Source: Myxococcales bacterium
GTDB lineage: Bacteria; Myxococcota_C; UBA6777
NCBI GenBank assembly: GCA_027005175.1
Contig: JALTMC010000406.1
Span: forward strand, 8,017 to 14,440
Reading direction: 5' to 3'
DNA: 6,424 bases
The notes below the pieces were generated by a model. That model was given only the letters and a program-made list of their open reading frames with translations. It was not told where the DNA came from and ran no database searches. This document shows positions 1-5,626 of this stretch, piece after piece; the stretch's first letter is position 1, and each line of letters starts with the position of its first letter. The position numbers and the translations under genes are program-made.

Positions 1-292
1 GAATCTGTGGTCGAGACTTTCCCAGCAATCGTTCAATCGCGTTGTTGATCACAGGTTCACTTCCTGCGATCTTTACATTGGCAACAGCGTCGATATTGAG
101 GGGAATTCCTCCCTTGGAGTAAGCATTTCGAATGGACAGGGGGATGACCATATTGGTTAAGTCAAGATGATATACTTCCTCAAGTAAAGGGATTCTCAGC
201 CGACGTCCTCTCTTGAACAACGTGTATCCGACTTCCTTGCCGCTTGATATGTGACGCTTTCCTACAAAGATAAGCACTTCATGGATGCCCAA
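1..292 (-). CDS. Flotillin-like SPFH/band 7 domain protein (N-terminal part; runs off the left edge)
   Basis: This is the first 97 codons of an SPFH (stomatin/prohibitin/flotillin) protein; the rest lies beyond position 1. Reading the minus strand from 292 gives an open frame with hallmark flotillin segments. HEVLIFVGKR matches the usual 'PNEALIVSGR' opening. RGRRLRIPLLEEVYHLDL matches the core strand. NAYSKGGIPLNIDAVANVKI matches 'vYTkqGVPI.VdavAqVKI'. ERLLGKS matches the conserved 'FLGKs' that ends the first SPFH helix. Flotillins scaffold ordered membrane microdomains at the cytoplasmic face. The gene lies 97 bp downstream of an NfeD-like gene on the same strand, the common NfeD-flotillin (YuaF-FloT) arrangement. 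The start is uncertain. The only family-compatible start in this frame is TTG at 292, because an in-frame TAG lies just upstream. An ATG at 299 with a better-placed Shine-Dalgarno is one base out of frame. No N-terminal membrane hairpin is visible with either start. The family call is firm; the start is not. Confidence 0.85.
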   Translation of the reverse strand, partial: MGIHEVLIFVGKRHISSGKEVGYTLFKRGRRLRIPLLEEVYHLDLTNMVIPLSIRNAYSKGGIPLNIDAVANVKIAGSEPVINNAIERLLGKSRPQI

Positions 293-299
293 CGTACAT

Positions 300-314
300 T
301 TCTCCTATCCTCCT
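300..314 (-). promoter_or_regulatory. Double Shine-Dalgarno in front of the flotillin gene
   Basis: On the minus strand a perfect AGGAGG (314 to 309) is followed by AGGAGA (306 to 301). AGGAGG is 9 nt from the ATG at 299. AGGAGA is 8 nt from the TTG at 292. Each therefore fits a different start, so the sites support translation initiating here without deciding which codon is used. Confidence 0.6.
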
Positions 315-389
315 ATGAGGTTATCGAAGTTATACCTTTCTCGAAAAGCCGAAAGAACTTATGCCGAACGCAGAGGGCATGCTTATGTT

Positions 390-1007
390 TTAAACATTCT
401 TTACCACTCGTGCGATACCATCCTCAATGGCGATAATCGTGACGAGGTCATCTCTTTGGAAGCCTTGAGGTTCGTCTGTCTCTGCGATAAAGTCGAGCTG
501 CTGTGAATTGATGTCAAGCTTGATCTTTCCCTTGCTTTGGGCGTCAAAGGGGAGTGTGATATGAGCTGCCCGACCGATATAGTGTTGGATTTTAACCATG
601 CTGTTGGCTTCACTTTTTTTGAGCCATTGGAAGGTATATGCGCTGGCTGTACCTGTGAATAGACCCGTAACTGCGGAAACAAAGGCAATCATAAACTGGC
701 CTTCAAACCCTGTGAGAGAGCGTAGGTTGGTGAGTAAGACACCCGTAAGACCAAAGAACGCACTGCCAAAAATCCAAAAACGTAGGGAGAAAAAGGGGAG
801 CCATAACCCCGTATCGATGTCGGGTTTGATGTTGAAGTTCTCGCCTGCGTCGGCATCCAAGTCGATATCCATATCCATATCGGCATCCAAGTCGATATCC
901 ATATCCATATCGGCATCCAAGTCGACATCGGTATCACCTCCAAACATCACAGTGATAAGTATCAACAATCCGCCAACCATCAGGTTGATTCCATACAGTG
1001 TTCCCAT
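390..1007 (-). CDS. NfeD/YuaF-like membrane protein with Asp-rich repeat and C-terminal OB-fold
   Basis: Counting from the ATG at 1007 gives 205 residues. There is a first membrane segment (about 5-24, YGINLMVGGLLILITVMFGG) and then a strikingly acidic stretch (about 25-56) of alternating Asp built on the unit DLDADMDMDI. Two further hydrophobic segments follow (about 71-93 and 101-126). The soluble C-terminal domain (about 135-205) is rich in beta strands, with GRAAHITLPF and DDLVTIIAIEDGIARVV, as expected for the OB-fold of NfeD/YuaF/YqiJ-type proteins. Such proteins are typically encoded next to, and thought to assist, flotillins, and a flotillin gene lies directly downstream on the same strand. 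Homologues with Asp/His-rich linkers are known. The frame extends upstream to GTG at 1037 (215 residues), adding a hydrophilic VLVRSKITYP. I prefer ATG 1007 because it puts the membrane segment at the N-terminus, but neither codon has a good Shine-Dalgarno. Function beyond partnering flotillin is unknown. Confidence 0.82.
   Translation of the reverse strand: MGTLYGINLMVGGLLILITVMFGGDTDVDLDADMDMDIDLDADMDMDIDLDADAGENFNIKPDIDTGLWLPFFSLRFWIFGSAFFGLTGVLLTNLRSLTGFEGQFMIAFVSAVTGLFTGTASAYTFQWLKKSEANSMVKIQHYIGRAAHITLPFDAQSKGKIKLDINSQQLDFIAETDEPQGFQRDDLVTIIAIEDGIARVVKNV
851..925. repeat. In-frame tandem repeat, 30-bp unit, two exact copies plus half a third
   Basis: Positions 851-880 and 881-910 are identical 30-bp units, and 911-925 repeats the first 15 bp of the unit before it diverges. 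The unit is a multiple of three and encodes DLDADMDMDI on the minus strand, so copy-number change lengthens or shortens the Asp-rich segment of the NfeD-like protein without breaking the frame. Exact identity at the DNA level, including third codon positions, points to recent slippage or duplication. Confidence 0.95.
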
Positions 1008-1042
1008 GGGATACGTTATTTTCGAACGCACCAACACGACGG

Positions 1043-1048
1043 TATATA
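1043..1048 (-). promoter_or_regulatory. Possible -10 element for the NfeD-flotillin unit
   Basis: TATATA on the minus strand (1048 to 1043) lies just upstream of the gene, and an A-rich stretch further upstream (about 1087-1115) could act as an UP element. No convincing -35 hexamer is present at 16-18 bp spacing (GCTCTC at 17). If this is the -10, transcription would start around position 1036, next to the alternative GTG start at 1037, which would imply a nearly leaderless message. This is a weak prediction. Confidence 0.25.
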
Positions 1049-1119
1049 GGGTGCGATGTGTTTTTGAGAGCCCGTCCTTTTTGGACTGTTTTGTGTTTTC
1101 TTTTTGTTTTTCTGTTACG

Positions 1120-1134
1120 TTCTACTAGGTAGAA
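1120..1134. repeat. Perfect inverted repeat in the nfeD-queE divergent region (possible operator)
   Basis: TTCTAC-TAG-GTAGAA is a 6-bp perfect inverted repeat with a 3-bp centre. Allowing one bulged A at 1135, two further outer pairs can form. It sits in the divergent intergenic region, 113 bp from the NfeD ATG and 66 bp from the queE ATG. It is not followed by a T-run on either strand, so it is not a typical intrinsic terminator. A dimeric repressor site is possible but unproven. Confidence 0.35.
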
Positions 1135-1185
1135 ACGGTAGGATCGTTTGTCAATAGTTTTGGAGTGATTGTTACTTGCTTGTTT

Positions 1186-1196
1186 GGAGTGCGAGG
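1186..1196 (+). promoter_or_regulatory. Ribosome binding region of queE
   Basis: GGAG at 1186-1189 lies 10 nt before the ATG at 1200, and GAGG at 1193-1196 lies 3 nt before it. GGAG supports the ATG at 1200 over the in-frame TTG at 1176. The QueE family also normally begins with a short 'M.Y.IkEmf.TlQGEG' N-terminus, which matches the ATG start exactly. Confidence 0.45.
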
Positions 1197-1199
1197 CAG

Positions 1200-1841
1200 A
1201 TGGGATACGCAATTAAAGAGATGTATTATACGTTGCAGGGAGAGGGGGCACAAACGGGGAGGGCTGCGGTCTTTTGTCGATTTGCGGGTTGTAATTTATG
1301 GACAGGTCGTGAGCAAGATCGAGATTCGGCGATTTGTCGGTTTTGCGATACCGATTTTGTGGGAACAGACGGGCCTGGTGGAGGAAAATTTTCGAGTGCG
1401 GAGGCTTTGGTGGATGCTGTTGCATCGCACTGGCCGGATGTTTGTGATGCTTCTGGCTCTCCATTGGTTGTGTGTACAGGAGGGGAGCCTCTTTTACAGA
1501 TGGACGAAGAGTTGGTGGTGGCATTTCATGCCAAAGGATTTGAAGTTGCGGTAGAGACGAACGGAACGCAAGCGGCACCACCAGGGCTGGATTGGATCTG
1601 TGTCAGTCCAAAAGCCCATGCCGAGGTGGTCTTGTGTTGTGGACATGAGTTGAAGTTGGTGTTCCCTCAAGAGCATGCCATGCCTGATCAGTTTGCTGGA
1701 ATGGAGTTTCAGCACTTCTTTTTGCAGCCAATGGATGGGCCTCAGCAAACGGAGAATACAGAGCAAGCGGTAGCCTACTGCTTGCAACATCCCCAGTGGC
1801 GGCTCAGCTTGCAGACTCATAAGTTCGTTGGAATTCCCTAG
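1200..1841 (+). CDS. queE: 7-carboxy-7-deazaguanine synthase QueE (radical SAM, CX14CX2C type)
   Basis: QueE (EC 4.3.99.3) converts 6-carboxy-5,6,7,8-tetrahydropterin to 7-carboxy-7-deazaguanine. This is the radical-mediated ring contraction on the route to preQ0, queuosine and related 7-deazaguanines. The 213-residue protein opens with YAIKEMYYTLQGEGAQTG, the substrate-binding QueE signature. The [4Fe-4S] ligands are C31, C46 and C49, giving CX14CX2C. This matches the unusual spacing known from Burkholderia multivorans QueE rather than the standard CX3CX2C. Further motifs are GGEPLL (94-99, SAM binding), VETNGT (118-123), VSPKA (135-139), ELKLVFP (150-156) and a terminal QTHKFVGIP. Length is normal for the family, with nothing missing. 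No queC, queD, queF or tgt gene is visible nearby, so queE appears separate from any queuosine operon here. It is transcribed divergently from the NfeD-like gene, and the next plus-strand gene is 142 bp downstream with its own likely promoter. Confidence 0.95.
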   Translation: MGYAIKEMYYTLQGEGAQTGRAAVFCRFAGCNLWTGREQDRDSAICRFCDTDFVGTDGPGGGKFSSAEALVDAVASHWPDVCDASGSPLVVCTGGEPLLQMDEELVVAFHAKGFEVAVETNGTQAAPPGLDWICVSPKAHAEVVLCCGHELKLVFPQEHAMPDQFAGMEFQHFFLQPMDGPQQTENTEQAVAYCLQHPQWRLSLQTHKFVGIP

Positions 1842-1902
1842 GTATTGTTAAGGGTTAGCTTGGGCTTGGTTTTATCGGTGGAGGCCATGGTTCTCAACCC
1901 TC

Positions 1903-1930
1903 TTGACCATTGTTGATGGAACCGCATAAT
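1903..1930 (+). promoter_or_regulatory. Candidate sigma70-type promoter for the HEAT-PilT / PilT unit
   Basis: TTGACC (1903-1908, five of six bases to TTGACA) and CATAAT (1925-1930, five of six to TATAAT) are separated by 16 bp. Transcription would begin near 1937, leaving a leader of about 47 nt before the ATG at 1984. The remainder of the 142-bp gap after queE shows no gene and no clear terminator. Confidence 0.5.
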
Positions 1931-1964
1931 GAGTAGTTCCCGAGATAAGATAATGCCAACCTGC

Positions 1965-1973
1965 AAGGAAGGG
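1965..1973 (+). promoter_or_regulatory. Ribosome binding site of the HEAT-PilT gene
   Basis: The purine-rich AAGGAAGGG ends 10 nt before the ATG at 1984. A further GGGG (1976-1979) is closer. It supports this ATG as the start of the 824-residue protein. Confidence 0.5.
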
Positions 1974-1983
1974 ATGGGGTAAT

Positions 1984-4458
1984 ATGGGACTGTTTGGTGG
2001 TCGAAAAGGACCTCTCCAACTCGTGTTGGAGTCTTCTTGGTCTAGTACGGAAGAGAGAGATCAATTACTGAATCAAATCCGTGGTTCCCGTGTGAAGGTG
2101 GATGACGCACTTCGCTTGATCTGGCATCGCGATAGTGTTGCTCGTTCTGTTGGGGTTGATGCTTTTTTGGATCAGGCTGACAACCGTGCAGCGAATAAGC
2201 TGATCGATCAAATGTTGGAGCAAAATTCGAGTGCTCGTGGCTTTGGTATGCGGGTATACTCGCGCTTGAGTATGGATGTGATACGCAAGGGCCTCGATAC
2301 TTTGCTGGTTGATAAAAACACCAAGAAGCAGCGATTGGGCTGGGAAATTGCTTTGCAGCTTGAAGGTGATTTTGGAGCCTACTACCAGGAGCGTGCTGTC
2401 AAGGAAGCTCCCACGATGATGCAGCATGTCGCGTTGCAAAAGTTGGTTCAAAACCAAGATCCCAACAATATTTACGAGTTGTTGTTGGATGCTGCTCATA
2501 GTTCGAATTCACGGGTATCACAGGCGGCAATGCAAGCCTTGATTCGTGTGGATCGCAGCGAAGTCTTTGAGCTGATGCTTGGGATGATGGAAAGTGATGA
2601 TACCAATGCGCGGCAGATGGCTACCACGTATCTTCAGGATTATGCCAAAAAAGATCCTGTACGGATGCGTCATGCCTTGATCGAGTTGTTGTCGCAAGCA
2701 AGCGATGCGACGCGACGTCTGGCGATTGAAGTCATGATGAAGACGGGCTCTCCGGCAGAAGTGATCCAGGATGTGTTGGCATTCTCCAAAGATCTGGTCG
2801 GCTGGCTTCGTACCCGAATCCTCGATACGTTGCGAACTTTTGGTGACAATGTGCTGCGTCCTGCCATCGATCTGCTACAACATCCAGATGAAGAGATCCG
2901 GACGTCGGTTTTGGTTTTGGTGGAGCAGTTTGATGATCCCCGGTTGGTGCAGCCCTTGTGTGGGATGCTCAAAGATCCCGACTGGTGGCTGCGGATCAGT
3001 GCTTGTGACTCGCTGGGGCGGCTCGCTGATGAACGCGCTGTTCCGGCGTTGGTTGAAGCTTTAAATGATCCCGATGTACGTTGGGCTGCGATCGGTGCTT
3101 TGGCCCAGATCGGCTCTTCTGCTGCGATTAAGCCACTGGCCCAACTGCTTCGGGATGATCGGATTGAGGTCCGACGTGAAGTTGTCCGTGCTTTTGCTTC
3201 GTTTACGGAGAAAAAACTGCTTCCACTTCTCAAGCGCTTGACACAGGTAGATCCTTCTTCTGAAGTTCGGACCTTGGCCGCAGAAGTTATGCGTGATATG
3301 GGGAAGCGTCTCAATCTCAAAGATGAAGATTTTGAGAAGAGCACGGCAGCAGGTTCAGAGGGTCTTACCAAGCCCATTGACCAGTTGTTGCACCGGATTC
3401 GCGAAGAAGGTGCAAGCGATCTGCATATCACATCCGGTGATACTCCTTTCTATCGCTTTGGCGGCGTTCTTACACGAATTCCAGGGATCGAGCACATCGA
3501 TGAGGAGGGAGCGCGGGAGTTGGTTCTCGATACTCTGACCGAGCGTCAAAAAGAACGACTTATGAAAGCGGGTGAGTTGGATTACTGTTACTCGGTTCCA
3601 GAAGTTGGGCGGTACCGGGCCAACGCCTATGTCCAACGCCTTGGTCTCTGTGCAACCTTTCGTGTGATTCCCAATCTTCCACCTACCTTTATGGATCTGC
3701 GTATTCCCAGTCGTCTCACAGAGCTGTTGGACTATCATCAGGGGATGATTATTGTCTCTGGACCCGCAGCTAGCGGGAAATCGACCACTCTGGCTGCGAT
3801 TATCAACTTGATCAACGAAGTCAAATCATCCCACGTCATCACGCTGGAAGATCCCATTGAATTTGTGCACCCTTCGAAAACAGCACTGATCAATCAACGT
3901 GAGTTGGAGACACATACGGCGTCGTATGCTCGTGCTTTGCGTGGTGCTTTGCGAGAGGACCCCGATATTATTATGGTCGGGGAAATGCGTGATACTGAGA
4001 CCATTCGGATGGCACTTGAGGCATCTGAGACGGGCCACCTTGTGATCGCAACACTTCATACAACGTCGGCTGTTGCTACGATTGATCGTATGATTACAGG
4101 GTTTCCACCCGACGAACAAGGGCAGATCCGGATGGCTCTGTCTGAGTCGCTGAAATACATCCTCTGCCAGTCTCTCCTGCCTCGTAAAGATGGCAATGGA
4201 CGTGTTGCTGTGTTTGAAGTTCTCAAGAACACTTTTAATGTGGGTAATCTGATTCGAGAAGGGAAAAATCATCTGATTCCCAGTATGATGCAGATCGGTC
4301 GAAACGTTGGTATGCAGAGCGTGGATATGGCTCTAATGGATCTTGTGGAGGAGGGGCTCATTGCACCCGAAGAAGCGTGGTTGCGTGCCGAAAAACAAGA
4401 GGCGTTTGAACACCTATGCAGCCCGGCTTTCTTAAAGGATGCACAAGCCTTTAGCTAG
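1984..4458 (+). CDS. HEAT-repeat / PilT-PilU-type type IV pilus ATPase fusion protein
   Basis: This 824-residue protein is about twice the usual PilT length. Residues ~30-440 are helical HEAT-like repeats. The clearest are ~319-349, 350-380 and 381-411 (DPDWWLRISACDSLGRLADERAVPALVEALNDPDVR and following); the N-terminal repeats are more degenerate. A short linker (~441-460) leads to a complete PilT-family ATPase. That part has the N2 signature GASDLHI (476-482), Walker A GPAASGKST (593-601), an Asp box ITLEDPIEFVH (619-629) and Walker B DPDIIMVGEMRD (659-670) with catalytic-type E667. The His box is GHLVIATLHTTSA (684-696), and NLIREGK (755-761) matches the PilT AIRNLI motif. PilT-family hexamers hydrolyse ATP at the pilus base to drive pilin disassembly. 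Walker A carries Ala-Ala where GPTGSGKS is usual, but G593, G598, K599 and S600 remain, so ATP binding should be intact. There is no signal peptide or membrane segment. A PilT paralogue follows after 64 bp on the same strand, suggesting co-transcription. The HEAT part probably serves docking or regulation (inference). I cannot decide between PilT-like and PilU-like. Confidence 0.9.
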   Translation: MGLFGGRKGPLQLVLESSWSSTEERDQLLNQIRGSRVKVDDALRLIWHRDSVARSVGVDAFLDQADNRAANKLIDQMLEQNSSARGFGMRVYSRLSMDVIRKGLDTLLVDKNTKKQRLGWEIALQLEGDFGAYYQERAVKEAPTMMQHVALQKLVQNQDPNNIYELLLDAAHSSNSRVSQAAMQALIRVDRSEVFELMLGMMESDDTNARQMATTYLQDYAKKDPVRMRHALIELLSQASDATRRLAIEVMMKTGSPAEVIQDVLAFSKDLVGWLRTRILDTLRTFGDNVLRPAIDLLQHPDEEIRTSVLVLVEQFDDPRLVQPLCGMLKDPDWWLRISACDSLGRLADERAVPALVEALNDPDVRWAAIGALAQIGSSAAIKPLAQLLRDDRIEVRREVVRAFASFTEKKLLPLLKRLTQVDPSSEVRTLAAEVMRDMGKRLNLKDEDFEKSTAAGSEGLTKPIDQLLHRIREEGASDLHITSGDTPFYRFGGVLTRIPGIEHIDEEGARELVLDTLTERQKERLMKAGELDYCYSVPEVGRYRANAYVQRLGLCATFRVIPNLPPTFMDLRIPSRLTELLDYHQGMIIVSGPAASGKSTTLAAIINLINEVKSSHVITLEDPIEFVHPSKTALINQRELETHTASYARALRGALREDPDIIMVGEMRDTETIRMALEASETGHLVIATLHTTSAVATIDRMITGFPPDEQGQIRMALSESLKYILCQSLLPRKDGNGRVAVFEVLKNTFNVGNLIREGKNHLIPSMMQIGRNVGMQSVDMALMDLVEEGLIAPEEAWLRAEKQEAFEHLCSPAFLKDAQAFS

Positions 4459-4522
4459 AAAGTGATCATCGATACTCTTCTACGCCTGCTTTTTTTGCCC
4501 TATAAGTCAGAGATAAAATACG

Positions 4523-5620
4523 ATGGATAATCTGATAGATCGTTTCTTTAAATTGATGGTGGATCGCGGGGCCTCGGACATGCATCTTTCCGTAGGCCGC
4601 CCCCCTATCTTTCGAGCTTCCGGTCGGATTGAGCCTATTCGATTTCGCATCCTGGATGACGCTTACTTTACTCAACTTCTCAAGCCAATCACTCCACCCC
4701 ATCAATGGGAGGAGTATATCCGTCTTGGTGATGTGGACTATGCTTACGAAGTTCCCGGCCTCGCGCGCTTTCGTGTCAACTTGTTTAAGCAAGAGCGCGG
4801 AATGGGTGCTGTCTTTCGTGTGATCCCATCAAAAATCCTTACACTTGAAACGTTGCAAATGCCGAAGGCTGTGCATAGTATCGTGGATTTTCGCAGCGGC
4901 TTGATGTTGGTGACGGGCCCAACAGGTAGTGGTAAATCGACCACGTTGGCGGCTATCATTAATGAGATTAATGCCACCCGCCCACTGCATATCGTAACAC
5001 TGGAAGATCCAATTGAGTTTGTCCACGAAAACAAACAGTCGTTGATTACACAGCGTGAAGTCCATAATCATTCACGTTCTTTCCGATCCGCTCTCAAGTC
5101 GGCGGTTCGTGAAGATCCGGATCTCATCCTGGTGGGGGAGATGCGTGACCAAATTACGATTGAAATGGCCCTCAATGCCGCAGAGACCGGGCTGTTGGTG
5201 TTTGGTACACTGCACACCAACTCGGCTGCCAAAACCATGGACCGGATTATTAACGTTTTCCCCTCGGATCGACAAGAGAGTATACGCGGTATTCTGGCTT
5301 CTGTTCTCAAGGGTGTTGTGTCACAGCAGTTACTTCGTCGCAAAGGTGGTGGTCGTGTGGCTGCCATTGAGATTCTCTTCTGCCATCCCGGTGTCTCTGC
5401 CTTGATTCGACATGACAAAACTCACCAGATACCAAGCGCAATCCAACAGGGAATCGCACTTGGAATGGTGGGCATGGATGCGAGCCTTCGCAAACTTGTC
5501 GAAGACGATGTGATTGAAACCAGTGCTGCTCTCGAAAAAGCTCTCGACAAAGACGAGATGCGCGATTTTCTCAAAGAGCGTGGCGTTGACATCCCCGAAG
5601 ACGTCGAACTCCCAAGCTGA
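4523..5620 (+). CDS. pilT: PilT-family type IV pilus retraction ATPase
   Basis: This 365-residue cytoplasmic ATPase has standard PilT length. The N2 domain opens with RGASDMHLSVGRPP (15-28). The C-terminal RecA-like domain has a canonical Walker A GPTGSGKSTT (132-141), an Asp box VTLEDPIEFVH (158-168), Walker B DPDLILVGEMRD (198-209) with catalytic E206, and a His box LLVFGTLHTNSA (224-235). The C-terminal AIRNLI motif is altered to VSALIRHDK (291-299). In PilT that region is important for retraction rather than for ATP hydrolysis. The protein ends in an acidic tail (DIPEDVELPS). PilT hexamers act on the inner-membrane platform to depolymerise pili in twitching motility. The gene is 64 bp downstream of the HEAT-PilT gene and probably in the same transcript. 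Its own Shine-Dalgarno is weak (AGAGATAAAATACG before the ATG). The two ATPases could form a PilT/PilU-like pair, and which one is the main motor cannot be told from sequence. The symbol is a family name, not proof of orthology. Confidence 0.88.
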   Translation: MDNLIDRFFKLMVDRGASDMHLSVGRPPIFRASGRIEPIRFRILDDAYFTQLLKPITPPHQWEEYIRLGDVDYAYEVPGLARFRVNLFKQERGMGAVFRVIPSKILTLETLQMPKAVHSIVDFRSGLMLVTGPTGSGKSTTLAAIINEINATRPLHIVTLEDPIEFVHENKQSLITQREVHNHSRSFRSALKSAVREDPDLILVGEMRDQITIEMALNAAETGLLVFGTLHTNSAAKTMDRIINVFPSDRQESIRGILASVLKGVVSQQLLRRKGGGRVAAIEILFCHPGVSALIRHDKTHQIPSAIQQGIALGMVGMDASLRKLVEDDVIETSAALEKALDKDEMRDFLKERGVDIPEDVELPS

Positions 5621-5626
5621 GCTCTC

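Noticed and set aside
593-790. Positions are residues, not bases: the Ala-Ala substitution in Walker A of the HEAT-PilT protein as a sign of a dead ATPase (bases approx. 3760-3786)
   Set aside because: The residues that define the P-loop (GxxxxGKS) are all kept, as are the Asp box, the Walker B Glu and the His box. Loss of ATPase activity is not supported.
1074-1086. GTCC-TTTTT-GGAC hairpin followed by a T-rich stretch on the plus strand
   Set aside because: The stem is only 4 bp, and no plus-strand gene lies upstream within the window that it could terminate. More likely part of a T-rich intergenic tract.
598-1128. A 176-codon plus-strand open frame opposite the NfeD-like gene, with Ser/Ile repeats (SISISASK)
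   Set aside because: The repetitive peptide is the antisense reading of the Asp-rich tandem repeat. The minus-strand frame has coherent membrane helices and an OB-fold-like domain, whereas this frame has no family resemblance or good start.
1886-1914. CCATGGT...ACCATTG imperfect inverted repeat after queE as a terminator
   Set aside because: The matching arms are only about 5 bp with a 14-base loop and no T-run follows. It also overlaps the better-supported -35 element.
2670-3431. A 253-codon minus-strand open frame inside the HEAT-PilT gene
   Set aside because: It is Ser/Arg-rich with no recognisable domain and lies fully antisense to strongly HEAT-like coding sequence: a shadow frame.
4486-4500. 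T7 run between the HEAT-PilT and PilT genes as a possible intrinsic terminator
   Set aside because: No stable hairpin precedes the T-run, so it does not meet the usual terminator form. Co-transcription of the two genes remains the simpler reading.
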